A stretch of 41,665 bases of DNA from CALKHT01 sp964511575 (GTDB taxonomy: Bacteria > Planctomycetota > Phycisphaerae > Phycisphaerales > Phycisphaeraceae): assembly GCA_964511575.1 (NCBI GenBank), contig CAZEFM010000029.1, positions 1 to 41,665 on the forward strand. The letters are read 5' to 3'. The notes below the pieces were generated by a model. That model saw nothing but the letters and a program-made list of their open reading frames with translations. It was not told where the DNA came from and ran no database searches. Made by a program: the position numbers and the translations under genes. This document shows positions 1 to 7,276 of this stretch, piece after piece. The stretch's first letter is position 1; every line of letters starts with the position of its first letter.

Positions 1-2049
1 CTGCGTGACCTGGGTTGGCCTCGGGGGCGGGTGTTTCCGTTTGAGCAGGCAGCGCATTGTGTGGTGGCGATGGTGTTGACGTGGTTGTTGCCGGGGGCGC
101 GGTTGTTGGGGGGGAAGTGGCCTCGGGCGGAGGCGGCGGTGCTGGTGGGGGTGGTGGCGGTTTCGGCGTTTCCGATCGAGTACATTCAGGTGAGCATCGG
201 CCGATCGTTGGAGATGCAATGGCACGATGTGGTGTGGCATCAGGTGGGGGTGGCGTTTGCGCTGGTGATCTGGGCGCTGGTGGCGGCGATGCGGGTGACG
301 CCGGCTGCAACGGGGCGGGCGGTGGTGAACGGTGGCGATGGTTTTGCGCCCGGGGATGCGACGGTTGCCGGTGCGGGTGATGCGAACGATGACGCCACCG
401 ATGCGGCGGGCGGCGACCGGGGCAGCACGGCGTTTGTCGGGCATGCGCTGACGGTGTCCGTGCTCACGCTCCTTTCACGTCTCACGGGCGTGGTGCGCGA
501 TTCGGTCATGGGCGCGGTGTTCGGGCTGACCGGCGTCATGGGCGCGTTCACCATCGGGTTCATGGTCCCCAACCTCTTCCGGCGACTGTTCGGCGAGGGG
601 GCGCTGACGGCGGCGTTCATCCCGGTCTACACCGAACAGCTTCGCAAGGATCCGCAGCTTGCCCGACGGTTGGCGTCGCTGTGTCTGGGTGTGCTGCTGG
701 TGGTGACGGCGGCGATCACGCTGGTGGGCATCGGCGTGCTGGACATTGTGCAGGAGTCGCGGCAGTGGTCGCCCAGTGCGGCGCTGGCGATCGACCTGTC
801 GCGCATCATGCTGCCTTACATGCCGCTGGTGTGTTTGGTGGCGCTGATGGGGGGGATTCTGCAGGTGCACGGCCGATTCGGGCCCGCGGCGGCTGCGCCG
901 ATCATCATCAACCTGATCATGATCGTGACGGCCCTGTTCGCAACGGTGGGGATCCGCGGCTCGCTGAGCGCGGAGCATGCGGAGCGTGCGATCAAGCTGG
1001 TGTCGTACAGCGTGATCTTCGCCGGCCTGGTGCAGGTGGTGTGGCAGGCGGCGGCGATGCTGCGGGTGGAGTCGCTGACGACGCGTTGTTGGGAGGCATG
1101 GGGGGCGCTGAAGCCTGTCGTCGTGGTGATGATTCCGATGGTGCTGGGGCTGGCGGTGTTTCAGATCAACGCGCTTTTTGACACGTTGATCGCGTTCGGT
1201 CTTGCCCCGCCTGAGGATGGCGGCGAGACGTTTCGGCTGCTGGGCAGCGAATGGGCGTATCCGATTCGGTCGCGCGGCGACACGGCGGCGCTGGCGTTCG
1301 CGCAGCGGCTGTACCAGTTCCCCCTGGGGGTGTTCGGCATCGCGGTGGCGACGGCGATATTTCCCGCGCTCGCCCATGCGGCGGCGGAGCGGTCGGCGGA
1401 GGCGGGGCCTGACCGCGGCGGGTTCCGCACGATCCTGCAGCATGGGCTTCGGCTGACGATGTTCATCGGTTTGCCGGCCGGGGTGGGGCTGTTGATTGTG
1501 CGTGTGCCGTTGACCCGGGCGATTTTCGAGTATCACCGGTTCGAGCTGGCGGATTCGCTGCGGGTGGCGTCGATTCTGGCGGGGTACGCGGCGGCGATCT
1601 GGGCGTATTCGATGACGCACGTGGTGACGCGCGCGTTTTATGCGGTGAAGGATGCGCGGACGCCCCTGCGGATCAGCATGGCGATGGTGGCGTTCAACCT
1701 GGGGTTGAATCTGACGTTGATCTGGCCGTTGGGTGCGGCGGGGCTGGCATGGTCGACGTCGACGACGGCGGTGCTGCAGACGGTGGTGCTGCTGTGGTTC
1801 GTGCGTCGGTACGTGGATCAGCCGGTGGACGGCGCGGTGTGGCGCGGGTGGGGGGTGACGGCTGCGTTGACGGGGGCGATGGCGGCGGTGCTGCTGCCGA
1901 TCGTGTGGTGGTTCGAGCCGGCGGAGCTGGACCGGGTGGCGTCGCTGGCGCTGCTGGCGGGGGTGGTGGCGCTGGGGGCGGCGGTGTATCTGGTGGGGGC
2001 GTGGCTGGTGAAGGCGCCGGAGTTGCGGTGGTTGGTGAGACGCGGGTGA
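1..2049 (+). CDS. murJ: Lipid II flippase MurJ with N-terminal VanZ-like membrane region (5' end outside window)
   Basis: MurJ (MviN family, MOP superfamily) flips the peptidoglycan precursor lipid II across the inner membrane. The MurJ part begins about residue 135 from the first possible in-window start (GTG at 31) with the family pattern SRLTGVVRD followed by VPNLFRRLFGEGALTAAFIP, and continues through many hydrophobic helices to the stop. The first ~90 residues form a separate membrane region ending in IEYIQ...GRS...HDV...G, which resembles the C-terminal half of VanZ-like proteins (E-x-x-Q, then D and G in the next helix). A 45-residue Gly/Ala/Asp-rich linker joins the two. The frame is open to base 1, so the true start is probably upstream. 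MurJ is certain; the VanZ label is a by-eye inference. Confidence 0.9.
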   Translation: MRDLGWPRGRVFPFEQAAHCVVAMVLTWLLPGARLLGGKWPRAEAAVLVGVVAVSAFPIEYIQVSIGRSLEMQWHDVVWHQVGVAFALVIWALVAAMRVTPAATGRAVVNGGDGFAPGDATVAGAGDANDDATDAAGGDRGSTAFVGHALTVSVLTLLSRLTGVVRDSVMGAVFGLTGVMGAFTIGFMVPNLFRRLFGEGALTAAFIPVYTEQLRKDPQLARRLASLCLGVLLVVTAAITLVGIGVLDIVQESRQWSPSAALAIDLSRIMLPYMPLVCLVALMGGILQVHGRFGPAAAAPIIINLIMIVTALFATVGIRGSLSAEHAERAIKLVSYSVIFAGLVQVVWQAAAMLRVESLTTRCWEAWGALKPVVVVMIPMVLGLAVFQINALFDTLIAFGLAPPEDGGETFRLLGSEWAYPIRSRGDTAALAFAQRLYQFPLGVFGIAVATAIFPALAHAAAERSAEAGPDRGGFRTILQHGLRLTMFIGLPAGVGLLIVRVPLTRAIFEYHRFELADSLRVASILAGYAAAIWAYSMTHVVTRAFYAVKDARTPLRISMAMVAFNLGLNLTLIWPLGAAGLAWSTSTTAVLQTVVLLWFVRRYVDQPVDGAVWRGWGVTAALTGAMAAVLLPIVWWFEPAELDRVASLALLAGVVALGAAVYLVGAWLVKAPELRWLVRRG

Positions 2050-2130
2050 GGGGGGCGCTTGTTGGGAGCGGGGAACCCACCTGCTGCGTGGGTGGGCTTC
2101 GCGTGCGGGGAGGGCAGCTATCTTTATAGA

Positions 2131-2165
2131 TAGAAAAAGAAAAAACCCACTCGGGGGGAGTGGGT
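2131..2165 (-). terminator. Rho-independent terminator of the HTH-receiver gene
   Basis: An 8-bp perfect stem (2145-2152 with 2158-2165) and a G-rich 5-base loop are followed, in minus-strand sense, by a run rich in T (complement of the A-rich stretch at 2131-2145). It lies 30 bases past the stop of the regulator gene, where a terminator is expected. Confidence 0.8.
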
Positions 2166-2194
2166 GGGTGAGGGGGGCTTGGTTGTTGGGCAGG

Positions 2195-2773
2195 TCAGTA
2201 GACCAGCGCGGTGGCTTCTTCGACGGATTCGATGACCTGACGGACATGGAACGGCTTCTTGAGGTAGCCGTCGAATCCTTTCTGGATGAGCTGATGCGCC
2301 TGGCCATCGGTGAGCTTGCCGCTCATGGCGATGACCTTGGTGAGCTGCAGGTCGTTGTTGTCGCGTACGAGCTTGAGGACGTCTTCGCCGTTGACATCGC
2401 CGAGGTGGATATCCAGGAGCATGACGTGCGGCCTGAACTTCTCGCACTCGACGCCGGCGGAGAACCCGCTGTGGCTGGTTCGGACCTCGTAGTTGGCCTG
2501 TTCGGTGAGCACTTTCTCGAGCACTTCGACGATTTCGGTTTCGTCATCGACGATGAGCACGCGCGTGCGGCCTGACTGCAGGCCATCCATGGGGATGTTG
2601 TGCGCCTTCATGAACCGGATGAGCGACCCGAGCGGGATGCGTCGGTCCTTGGATCCGGGGATCCGATAACCGCGCAATTGACCGGAGTCGAACCATTTGC
2701 TGACGGTTCGGGGCGCCACGTTGCAGATTTTGGCCACTTCACCAGTGGTCAGGATATCTTTTTGCCTCGGCAT
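2195..2773 (-). CDS. Excisionase/MerR-type HTH fused to a response-regulator receiver domain
   Basis: 192 residues. Residues 8-62 are a small DNA-binding helix-turn-helix of excisionase type (TTGEVAKICNVAPRTVSKWF, then RIP..KDRRIP), and residues 70-190 a CheY-like receiver with the acidic pair D76-D77, phosphoacceptor D121 in LLDIHLG, and K173 before P174. The order HTH then receiver is the reverse of usual response regulators. The ATG at 2773 was chosen because GGAG lies eight to twelve bases upstream; the longer frame has no ribosome site. No kinase is adjacent, so it is an orphan regulator whose partner and targets cannot be told from sequence. A terminator follows at 2131-2165, and an 11-bp direct repeat upstream may be its own operator. 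Confidence 0.9.
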   Translation of the reverse strand: MPRQKDILTTGEVAKICNVAPRTVSKWFDSGQLRGYRIPGSKDRRIPLGSLIRFMKAHNIPMDGLQSGRTRVLIVDDETEIVEVLEKVLTEQANYEVRTSHSGFSAGVECEKFRPHVMLLDIHLGDVNGEDVLKLVRDNNDLQLTKVIAMSGKLTDGQAHQLIQKGFDGYLKKPFHVRQVIESVEEATALVY

Positions 2774-2801
2774 AACTTTCGACCTTTCTCCTCGTAAAAG
2801 C

Positions 2802-2831
2802 TCCTGCCGACAGGTAGCGATCCTGCCGACA
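2802..2831 (-). promoter_or_regulatory. Direct repeat upstream of the HTH-receiver gene, candidate operator
   Basis: TCCTGCCGACA occurs at 2802-2812 and again at 2821-2831, 19 bases apart, 29-58 bases before the start codon at 2773. A minus-strand TTGACG at 2849-2854 lies 17 bases upstream of the hexamer TGTCGG, which is inside the second copy. This would place the repeats across a -10 region and the start of the transcript. The repeat is seen; the operator role is inference. Confidence 0.35.
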
Positions 2832-2952
2832 CGTCTACCATCGGCAATCGTCAAGGGCGTCTTAACCGTCACAAAAGAAAAATTTGTTGGCACCGTTGTG
2901 ATGGGACTTTGGAGGGGTCGGGGGCGGTGTTGGTGGGGTTCGGGGCGGCTTC

Positions 2953-2981
2953 TTGCGTGGTTATCGTGGCAGGACTACACT
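2953..2981 (+). promoter_or_regulatory. Sigma-70-like promoter of the dehydratase/ACP cluster
   Basis: TTGCGT at 2953-2958 and TACACT at 2976-2981 are separated by exactly 17 bases. The predicted transcript start is about 20 bases before the TTG start codon at 3009. Confidence 0.5.
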
Positions 2982-3008
2982 CTGGGCGTTTTACAGGGAC
3001 TCTGAGCG

Positions 3009-3416
3009 TTGCGATTTGAACTGATTGATCAGGTTCTGGAGCGTGAGCCTCAGCGTCTTCGGGCGTTGAAGAACGTGAGCGTTGCGGAGGAGTACCTGGC
3101 GGACCATTTTCCCGGCTTTGCGGTGCTGCCGGGGGTGATGATGCTTGAGACGCTGGTCCAGGCGGGCCGCAAGCTGCTGGAGTCGCTGGGGGAACCCGGG
3201 CCGTGGGTATTGTCGGAAGCGCGTAACGTGCGTTACGGCAACATGGTACGGCCGGGTCAGGCGCTGGTGGTGGAGGTGACGCTGCGTTCGCGCAGCGACG
3301 AGGGCGTGAGCCTGATGGGCGTCGGCACGGTGGGGGACCAGGTGGCGGTGCAGGCGCGTTTCACCCTGACGCCGATCCCCGCGCGACGCAGCGTGACCGT
3401 GACACAGACCGCATAA
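3009..3416 (+). CDS. FabZ-like 3-hydroxyacyl-ACP dehydratase (hotdog fold)
   Basis: 135 residues, close to the length of FabZ (~140-150). The family pattern is clear: HFPG with H33, then LPGVMMLE with E47. The 14-residue spacing between His and Glu equals that of the FabZ catalytic pair, so dehydration of 3-hydroxyacyl-ACP is likely. The start is TTG at 3009: an in-frame TGA lies just upstream and CAGGGA precedes it. The next gene, 25 bases downstream, is an acyl carrier protein and a second FabZ-like protein follows, so the three probably form one unit acting on a carrier-bound acyl chain. Whether this is housekeeping fatty acid synthesis or a side pathway is unknown, since no ketosynthase is present here. 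Confidence 0.85.
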   Translation: MRFELIDQVLEREPQRLRALKNVSVAEEYLADHFPGFAVLPGVMMLETLVQAGRKLLESLGEPGPWVLSEARNVRYGNMVRPGQALVVEVTLRSRSDEGVSLMGVGTVGDQVAVQARFTLTPIPARRSVTVTQTA

Positions 3417-3441
3417 CCACGAACGGAATCGGAGACAGGCC

Positions 3442-3828
3442 ATGGCGATGACGACGGATGAGGTTTTTGACAAGGTGCGCGAGGTGCTGGTGGATGCGCT
3501 GGGCGTCGACGACGACGAGGTCACCGGCGAAGCGAAGCTGGTGGAGGACCTCGGCGCCGAGTCGATCGACTTTCTGGACATCGTCTTTCGTCTGGAGAAG
3601 GCGTTCGGGATCAAGATCGCCCAGGGCGAGATGTTCCCCGACAACGTGCTGAGCGACCCGAAGTACGTGGTGGACGGCAAGGTGACGGACGAGGGGATGG
3701 CGGAGCTGCGTCAGCGGATGCCTCACGCCAACCTGGACACCTTCGACGCCAGCCGCAAGGTGGACGATTTCTCGAACGTGTTCACGGTGGACGCGGTGGT
3801 GAAGTTCGTGCAAAGCAAACTGAATTGA
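3442..3828 (+). CDS. Acyl carrier protein, extended form
   Basis: 128 residues against about 80 for AcpP. Residues 1-58 follow the ACP helix I-II pattern with LGAESIDFLDIVF, where S41 should receive 4'-phosphopantetheine. The extra length is an acidic insertion of roughly 45 residues (about 65-108) between helix II and a final helix (VDAVVKFVQSKL). It lies between two hotdog dehydratases and presumably carries their substrate. The length and insertion argue for a specialised ACP rather than the main AcpP. The stop codon touches the left arm of an inverted-repeat element at 3828-4008. Confidence 0.9.
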   Translation: MAMTTDEVFDKVREVLVDALGVDDDEVTGEAKLVEDLGAESIDFLDIVFRLEKAFGIKIAQGEMFPDNVLSDPKYVVDGKVTDEGMAELRQRMPHANLDTFDASRKVDDFSNVFTVDAVVKFVQSKLN

Positions 3829-4008
3829 GCCACAGATGGACACGGATGGGGACATCCGAGTGTCCAATGACGCATGACGACGGAATGGCGAAGCTCGCAT
3901 TCCGAAGGTTTGGTCATTTTGGTTTCGTCATTGGCATTGCGCTGTGGTCACCTGCGTCATCTTCCCGCCGCTGTCTTGATCGGTGTGCATCTGTGTTCCT
4001 CCGTGGCT
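3828..4008. repeat. Inverted-arm intergenic element E1
   Basis: The left arm (from 3828, AGCCACAGATGGACACGGAT) and the right arm (3979-4008, read on the minus strand AGCCACGGAGGAACACAGAT) match at 17 of 21 positions by hand count. They enclose about 130 bases, including a degenerate seven-base-period stretch around 3880-3915 (CGGAATG, GCGAAGC, CCGAAGG). The left arm begins at the last base of the ACP stop codon; the right arm ends 8 bases before the next ATG. The same layout recurs at E2, E3 and E4. Confidence 0.75.
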
Positions 4009-4016
4009 GAAGAAGC

Positions 4017-4532
4017 ATGCGCTGGATTTGGATTGATCGTATTCTGGAGTTGGAGCGCGGGGCGCGGTGTGTGGCGGTGAAGAACGTCACGGCTGCGGAG
4101 GATGTGCTGCACGATCATTTTCCGGCGCGGGATGGGCGGCCGGCCGAACCGGTGATGCCCAACACGTTGATCATTGAAGGTTTCGCGCAGACGGCGGGGA
4201 TTCTCGTCGGGCACGCCAACGATTTCGTGGAGAAGGTGATTCTCGCGAAGATCGGCAAGGCGGTGTTCAGCGATGCGGCCCGGCCGGGCGATCAGTTGCG
4301 CTTCACCGCGACGATTGATCGGCTGGACGAGAGCGGGGCATCGACGACGGGGCACGTCGAGGTGCGCGATCCGGCGGGCGGGGATTTTCTGCCCCTCGCG
4401 AACATCGAAATGATGTTCAGTCATATCGATAAGAACCGATCCGGCCTGGCGTTTCCGGAACACAACTTCGTGTTCAGCGAAACGTTCATGGACCTGCTGC
4501 GCCAGAGCGGATTTGCGGTCGGCCGCGAATGA
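4017..4532 (+). CDS. FabZ-like 3-hydroxyacyl-ACP dehydratase, second copy with insertion
   Basis: 171 residues. The hotdog pattern is DHFP with H34 and NTLIIEGFAQTAG with E54. The spacing between the catalytic His and Glu is 20 rather than 14, because residues 37-45 (ARDGRPAEP) are inserted between the two motifs. The C-terminal ~35 residues also exceed FabZ. It starts similarly to the first dehydratase (MR.. IDRILELE), so the two may be diverged paralogues that pair with each other on the intervening ACP. The ATG at 4017 lies 8 bases past element E1 and no clear ribosome site is visible. The fold is clear; the substrate is unknown. Confidence 0.82.
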   Translation: MRWIWIDRILELERGARCVAVKNVTAAEDVLHDHFPARDGRPAEPVMPNTLIIEGFAQTAGILVGHANDFVEKVILAKIGKAVFSDAARPGDQLRFTATIDRLDESGASTTGHVEVRDPAGGDFLPLANIEMMFSHIDKNRSGLAFPEHNFVFSETFMDLLRQSGFAVGRE

Positions 4533-4616
4533 ACGCGGATGAACGACGCCAATGTCCTGCGCAGGATGGTCTGAAAGATCGCTGGTTTCCCGGGTGATAC
4601 CGGCTGGTTGATCAAG

Positions 4617-5198
4617 TCAGATATCGTCTTCATCGTCATCGAGGCGGTGGCCCGGTTCGACGCGTTCGATGTAGAACATGGAGTCAGCGGCGCGGGGGCC
4701 GACCATGTGCCAACTCACGGGGAAGTTGGGTTGGGCATTGATGTAGGCTTTGAAGATGCGTCTGGCCCAGTCGTATTGCTGGTCGATGTTGCGTTCGACG
4801 CGGGTGGCGTCGGTGGCGGGGACGAAGACGCGGTTGACGTAGTCCCAGTGGGGGTCGAGTCGCACGAGCAGGTGGCCTTCCTCCCACTCGATGGGGTAGC
4901 CATGGACGGAGCCTTCGCCGGTGCCCGGGGTGTGGAACCAGAAGCAGATGAATCGGTCCTTGTCGGCGGTGGAGGTGTCGTGTGTTCCGCCGACGAGGAG
5001 TCGCGCATGGCTGACGCGGACGGGGACGGTGCCGAAGCGTTTGCGTGCGATCCAGATGGAGCCGTCCTGCGCATCCATGAGGCCGACGTGTGCGTAGTCG
5101 ACACGGATCTGATCGGTGCAGTAACGCGGGTTGATTTTTTTGTCGGCGGACACGGGGGAAGCTCGGCGCGGTGTTGAGGCGTGTAGATTAGCGGACAC
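4617..5198 (-). CDS. Hypothetical protein
   Basis: 193 residues from the GTG at 5198 (a second GTG at 5153 is equally possible; neither has a ribosome site). No family is recognised. The protein is rich in aromatic residues and Asp/His (YCTD, WIARKRFG, FICFWFHTPG, DPHWDYVNRVF) and ends in a strongly acidic tail (DDDEDDI). There is no signal peptide from the chosen start and no membrane helix. It follows a lipoprotein gene on the same strand, with a CCCGGGG hairpin in the 31-base gap, so the two may be co-transcribed. The regular residue use and lack of a better frame support a real gene. Confidence 0.65.
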   Translation of the reverse strand: MSANLHASTPRRASPVSADKKINPRYCTDQIRVDYAHVGLMDAQDGSIWIARKRFGTVPVRVSHARLLVGGTHDTSTADKDRFICFWFHTPGTGEGSVHGYPIEWEEGHLLVRLDPHWDYVNRVFVPATDATRVERNIDQQYDWARRIFKAYINAQPNFPVSWHMVGPRAADSMFYIERVEPGHRLDDDEDDI

Positions 5199-5205
5199 GG
5201 GGAGG

Positions 5206-5231
5206 CCGGGGATGGGCTATCCCCGGGCTTT
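5206..5231. repeat. CCCGGGG hairpin repeat, copy H1
   Basis: The arms CCGGGGAT (5206-5213) and ATCCCCGG (5219-5226) form a hairpin, followed by GCTTT. The block GGCTATCCCCGGGCTTT plus nGGGTGAAT (5215-5240) is repeated almost exactly at 5625-5650. It contains the stop codon and last codons of the lipoprotein gene. Confidence 0.75.
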
Positions 5232-5577
5232 AGGGTGAATCGGTGAAAGGGAAAGTCGGTGTCCAGGCTTGCGGTGGGAGGGGGCCGTCGAAAGTCGGCG
5301 TTCCCCGGAGGGGATAGATTCTTGGATCGCTGCCGAGGGGTTGGGGGTGGTCGATGAAGCGGTTGGGAACGGGGATGCGGTAACGTGTCGAGCCGAGGTT
5401 CCAATCGATTCGGAAATAGTCGTAGTTGTTTTTGCGACCGAGATAAACGGCGCGGCCGAGCGTGTCGCCGCGGGCGTGGTCGAATTGTTCTTTTAACTCG
5501 CGTTCGGTGAGGGTGGTGGTGCAGCCCAGCGACAGGAGGCACATGATGAGCAGGGTGCATGCATGGAAGTGTTTCAT
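5230..5577 (-). CDS. Small hypothetical lipoprotein
   Basis: 115 residues. The N-terminus is a lipoprotein signal peptide: basic start, hydrophobic stretch LLIMCLLSLGC, and lipobox cysteine C19. The mature part is Pro-rich at its end and contains RKNNYDYFRIDWNLGSTRYRIPVPN; no family is recognised. It should be exported and anchored in a membrane. The ATG at 5577 has no ribosome site, but a minus-strand TAAAAT lies nine bases upstream, so the leader may be very short. The last residues (Ser-Pro) and the stop codon are encoded by hairpin repeat H1, and a related copy H2 sits upstream of the gene. Confidence 0.75.
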   Translation of the reverse strand: MKHFHACTLLIMCLLSLGCTTTLTERELKEQFDHARGDTLGRAVYLGRKNNYDYFRIDWNLGSTRYRIPVPNRFIDHPQPLGSDPRIYPLRGTPTFDGPLPPQAWTPTFPFTDSP

Positions 5578-5616
5578 CGTGCGGGTATTTTAAACGGAGC
5601 AGGTCGCGGTGAGCCT

Positions 5617-5650
5617 CCGGAGATGGCTATCCCCGGGCTTTGGGGTGAAT
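5617..5650. repeat. CCCGGGG hairpin repeat, copy H2
   Basis: This is a second copy of the H1 block with a decayed left arm (CCGGAGAT) but an intact right half, ATCCCCGGGCTTT then GGGGTGAAT. It lies between the divergent lipoprotein and thpR genes. Confidence 0.65.
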
Positions 5651-5666
5651 TTTTTTGAGGTGGGTG

Positions 5667-6248
5667 ATGGGGCGGTTGCGGTTGTTTGTGGGGGTGCGGG
5701 TGGCGGTAGGGGATGCTTTGCGCGAGGTGATGGAGGCGTTGGGTGAGGTGGGGCGGCCGGTGCGGGTGACGGCGGCGGAGAATGTGCATGTGACGCTGCG
5801 TTTTCTGGGGAGCCGGGATGAGGCGGAGGTGGAGCCGATCGTCGCGGCGATGCGTGAGGCGGCGGCGGGGGTGGAAGCGTTCGATGCGGCGCTCGTGGGG
5901 TTGGGCGCGTTTCCGGGGAAGAAGCGGCCTCGGGTGGTGTGGGTGGGGCTGCGCGAGGAGGGGCGGCTCGCGCGGCTGGCGGAATCGCTGCATCGCTGGC
6001 TGGATGCGGCGGGGCTTGCGCCGAAGGAGGAGGATCGGCCGTGGACGGCTCATGTGACGGTGGCGCGGGTGGGGGCGTCGCGCCGTCGCAGGTCAGTGGA
6101 GGTGCCGACGGCGTTGACGCGGGTGCTTGAAACGTATGAACAGCGGCGGTTCGGCAGCATTCGGGTGGATCGGTTGTCGCTGATGGCGAGCGAACTGCGG
6201 GCGACGGGGCCTGTGTATCGGGTGGTGGAGGAGGTTGCGTTGGGGTGA
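5667..6248 (+). CDS. thpR: RNA 2',3'-cyclic phosphodiesterase (2H phosphoesterase, LigT/ThpR)
   Basis: 193 residues, the usual size. Both HxTx motifs of the 2H phosphoesterase superfamily are present: HVTLRFLG (H41, T43) and HVTVAR (H129, T131); they form the catalytic centre that opens RNA 2',3'-cyclic phosphates to 2'-phosphates. The N-terminal MGRLRLFVGV and the FGSIRVDRLSLM strand near the C-terminus are typical. ATG 5667 was preferred over TTG 5655 because GAGG lies six bases upstream. It is a soluble cytoplasmic enzyme. It is followed after 80 bases by a dehydrogenase gene on the same strand, with a hairpin (6270-6292) between them. Confidence 0.9.
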   Translation: MGRLRLFVGVRVAVGDALREVMEALGEVGRPVRVTAAENVHVTLRFLGSRDEAEVEPIVAAMREAAAGVEAFDAALVGLGAFPGKKRPRVVWVGLREEGRLARLAESLHRWLDAAGLAPKEEDRPWTAHVTVARVGASRRRRSVEVPTALTRVLETYEQRRFGSIRVDRLSLMASELRATGPVYRVVEEVALG

Positions 6249-6265
6249 GGGGGGATGTGGGGTGG

Positions 6266-6293
6266 GGGACGTGGTTCGCTGAAGCGACCACGC
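6266..6293. repeat. Hairpin repeat K1, upstream of the dehydrogenase gene
   Basis: CGTGGTTCGC (6270-6279), loop TGAA, and GCGACCACG (6284-6292) form a nine-pair stem with one bulged T. An almost identical hairpin with its bulge at the same place lies at 7281-7303, so the dehydrogenase gene is bracketed by the pair. No T-run follows, so it is not a standard terminator. Confidence 0.75.
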
Positions 6294-6328
6294 CGAATGG
6301 GGAGGGGTGTGTCTGGGAGTGTTTGTGC

Positions 6329-7237
6329 ATGAAGCTTTCGATTGTGGGGATCGGCAAGGTGGGGGCGACGCTGGCGTACACGCTGGTGATGCGGAACGTG
6401 GCGAGCGAGCTGGTGCTGGTGAGCCGTACGACGGAGGTGGCGTTGGGGCATGCGTTGGATCTGGCACATGCTTCATCGTTCGTGGAGAAGCCGATGGTGA
6501 TTCGGCCCGGCGGTGTGGCGGACAGCGCCGGGTCGGACGTGGTGGTGGTGTGCGCTTCCGCGCCGATGCGGCCGGAGTACAAGACGCGGCTTGACCTCGC
6601 CGAGGCGAATGCCGCGCTCTTCCGGGAGTTGATTCCACCGCTGGCGGCGGCGAGCCCCGATGCGGTGCTGATCGTGGTGACCAACCCGGTGGACGTGATG
6701 ACTTGGCACGCGCTGCGGCTGTCGGGGTTTCCGCCTTCGCGGGTGATCGGCACGGGCACGCTGATCGACAGCGCGCGGTATCGCTCGCTGCTGTCGATGG
6801 AACTGGGCATTCACCCGGAGGACCTGCGCGCGTACATCCTGGGCGAGCACGGCGACAGCCAGTTTGCGGCGATGAGCCTTGCATTGACCGGCGGCGAGCG
6901 GATCGATCAAAGCGATGCGGCATCGCGGCTGTTCGCCGAGGCGGTGCAGCTCGGTCATCAGATCATGCAGCACAAGGGGTACACCGATTACGCGATCGCG
7001 ATGGGCACGGCGATGATCATCGCGGCGATCGCGCAGGACAGTCGGCGAACGATCCCGGTGAGCACGCTGATCGATGGGTACCTGGGGGTGAAGGATGTGT
7101 GTTTGTCGCTGCCGGCGGTGATCGGTCGCGGCGGGGTGCGGCGGCCGCTGTATCCGGCACTCAACGAGGGGGAGGCGCAGGCGTTTCAGCGGTGTGCGGA
7201 GGTGGTACGCGGGGCGATTGAGCGGACGTTGGGGTGA
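6329..7237 (+). CDS. Lactate/malate dehydrogenase family protein
   Basis: 302 residues, typical of NAD-dependent LDH/MDH. It has a Rossmann GIGKVG (7-12), NPVD (119-122), D147 and R150 in GTLIDSARYR, the catalytic H174 in GEHGDSQF, and the substrate arginine R87 in TRLDLAEAN. Two places are unusual. The acidic residue that ends strand 2 and binds the adenosine ribose in NAD-dependent members is replaced by S32-R33 (LVLVSRTT), which suggests NADP(H). The specificity loop is one residue longer (APMRPEYKTR), so R81 could act as the malate-type arginine or M80 could occupy that place. It oxidises or reduces a 2-hydroxy/2-keto acid whose identity is open. GGGAG precedes ATG 6329. Confidence 0.85.
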   Translation: MKLSIVGIGKVGATLAYTLVMRNVASELVLVSRTTEVALGHALDLAHASSFVEKPMVIRPGGVADSAGSDVVVVCASAPMRPEYKTRLDLAEANAALFRELIPPLAAASPDAVLIVVTNPVDVMTWHALRLSGFPPSRVIGTGTLIDSARYRSLLSMELGIHPEDLRAYILGEHGDSQFAAMSLALTGGERIDQSDAASRLFAEAVQLGHQIMQHKGYTDYAIAMGTAMIIAAIAQDSRRTIPVSTLIDGYLGVKDVCLSLPAVIGRGGVRRPLYPALNEGEAQAFQRCAEVVRGAIERTLG

Positions 7238-7276
7238 GGGGGTGAAGAGCGTGGGGCGTGGGAATGTGGGCGCGCG

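Noticed and set aside
2079..2100. Terminator directly after murJ
   Set aside because: A short CCCAC/GTGGG hairpin is present but no T-run follows.
475..2307. 610-codon minus-strand frame
   Set aside because: It is antisense to MurJ, with low-complexity Arg/His/Pro composition.
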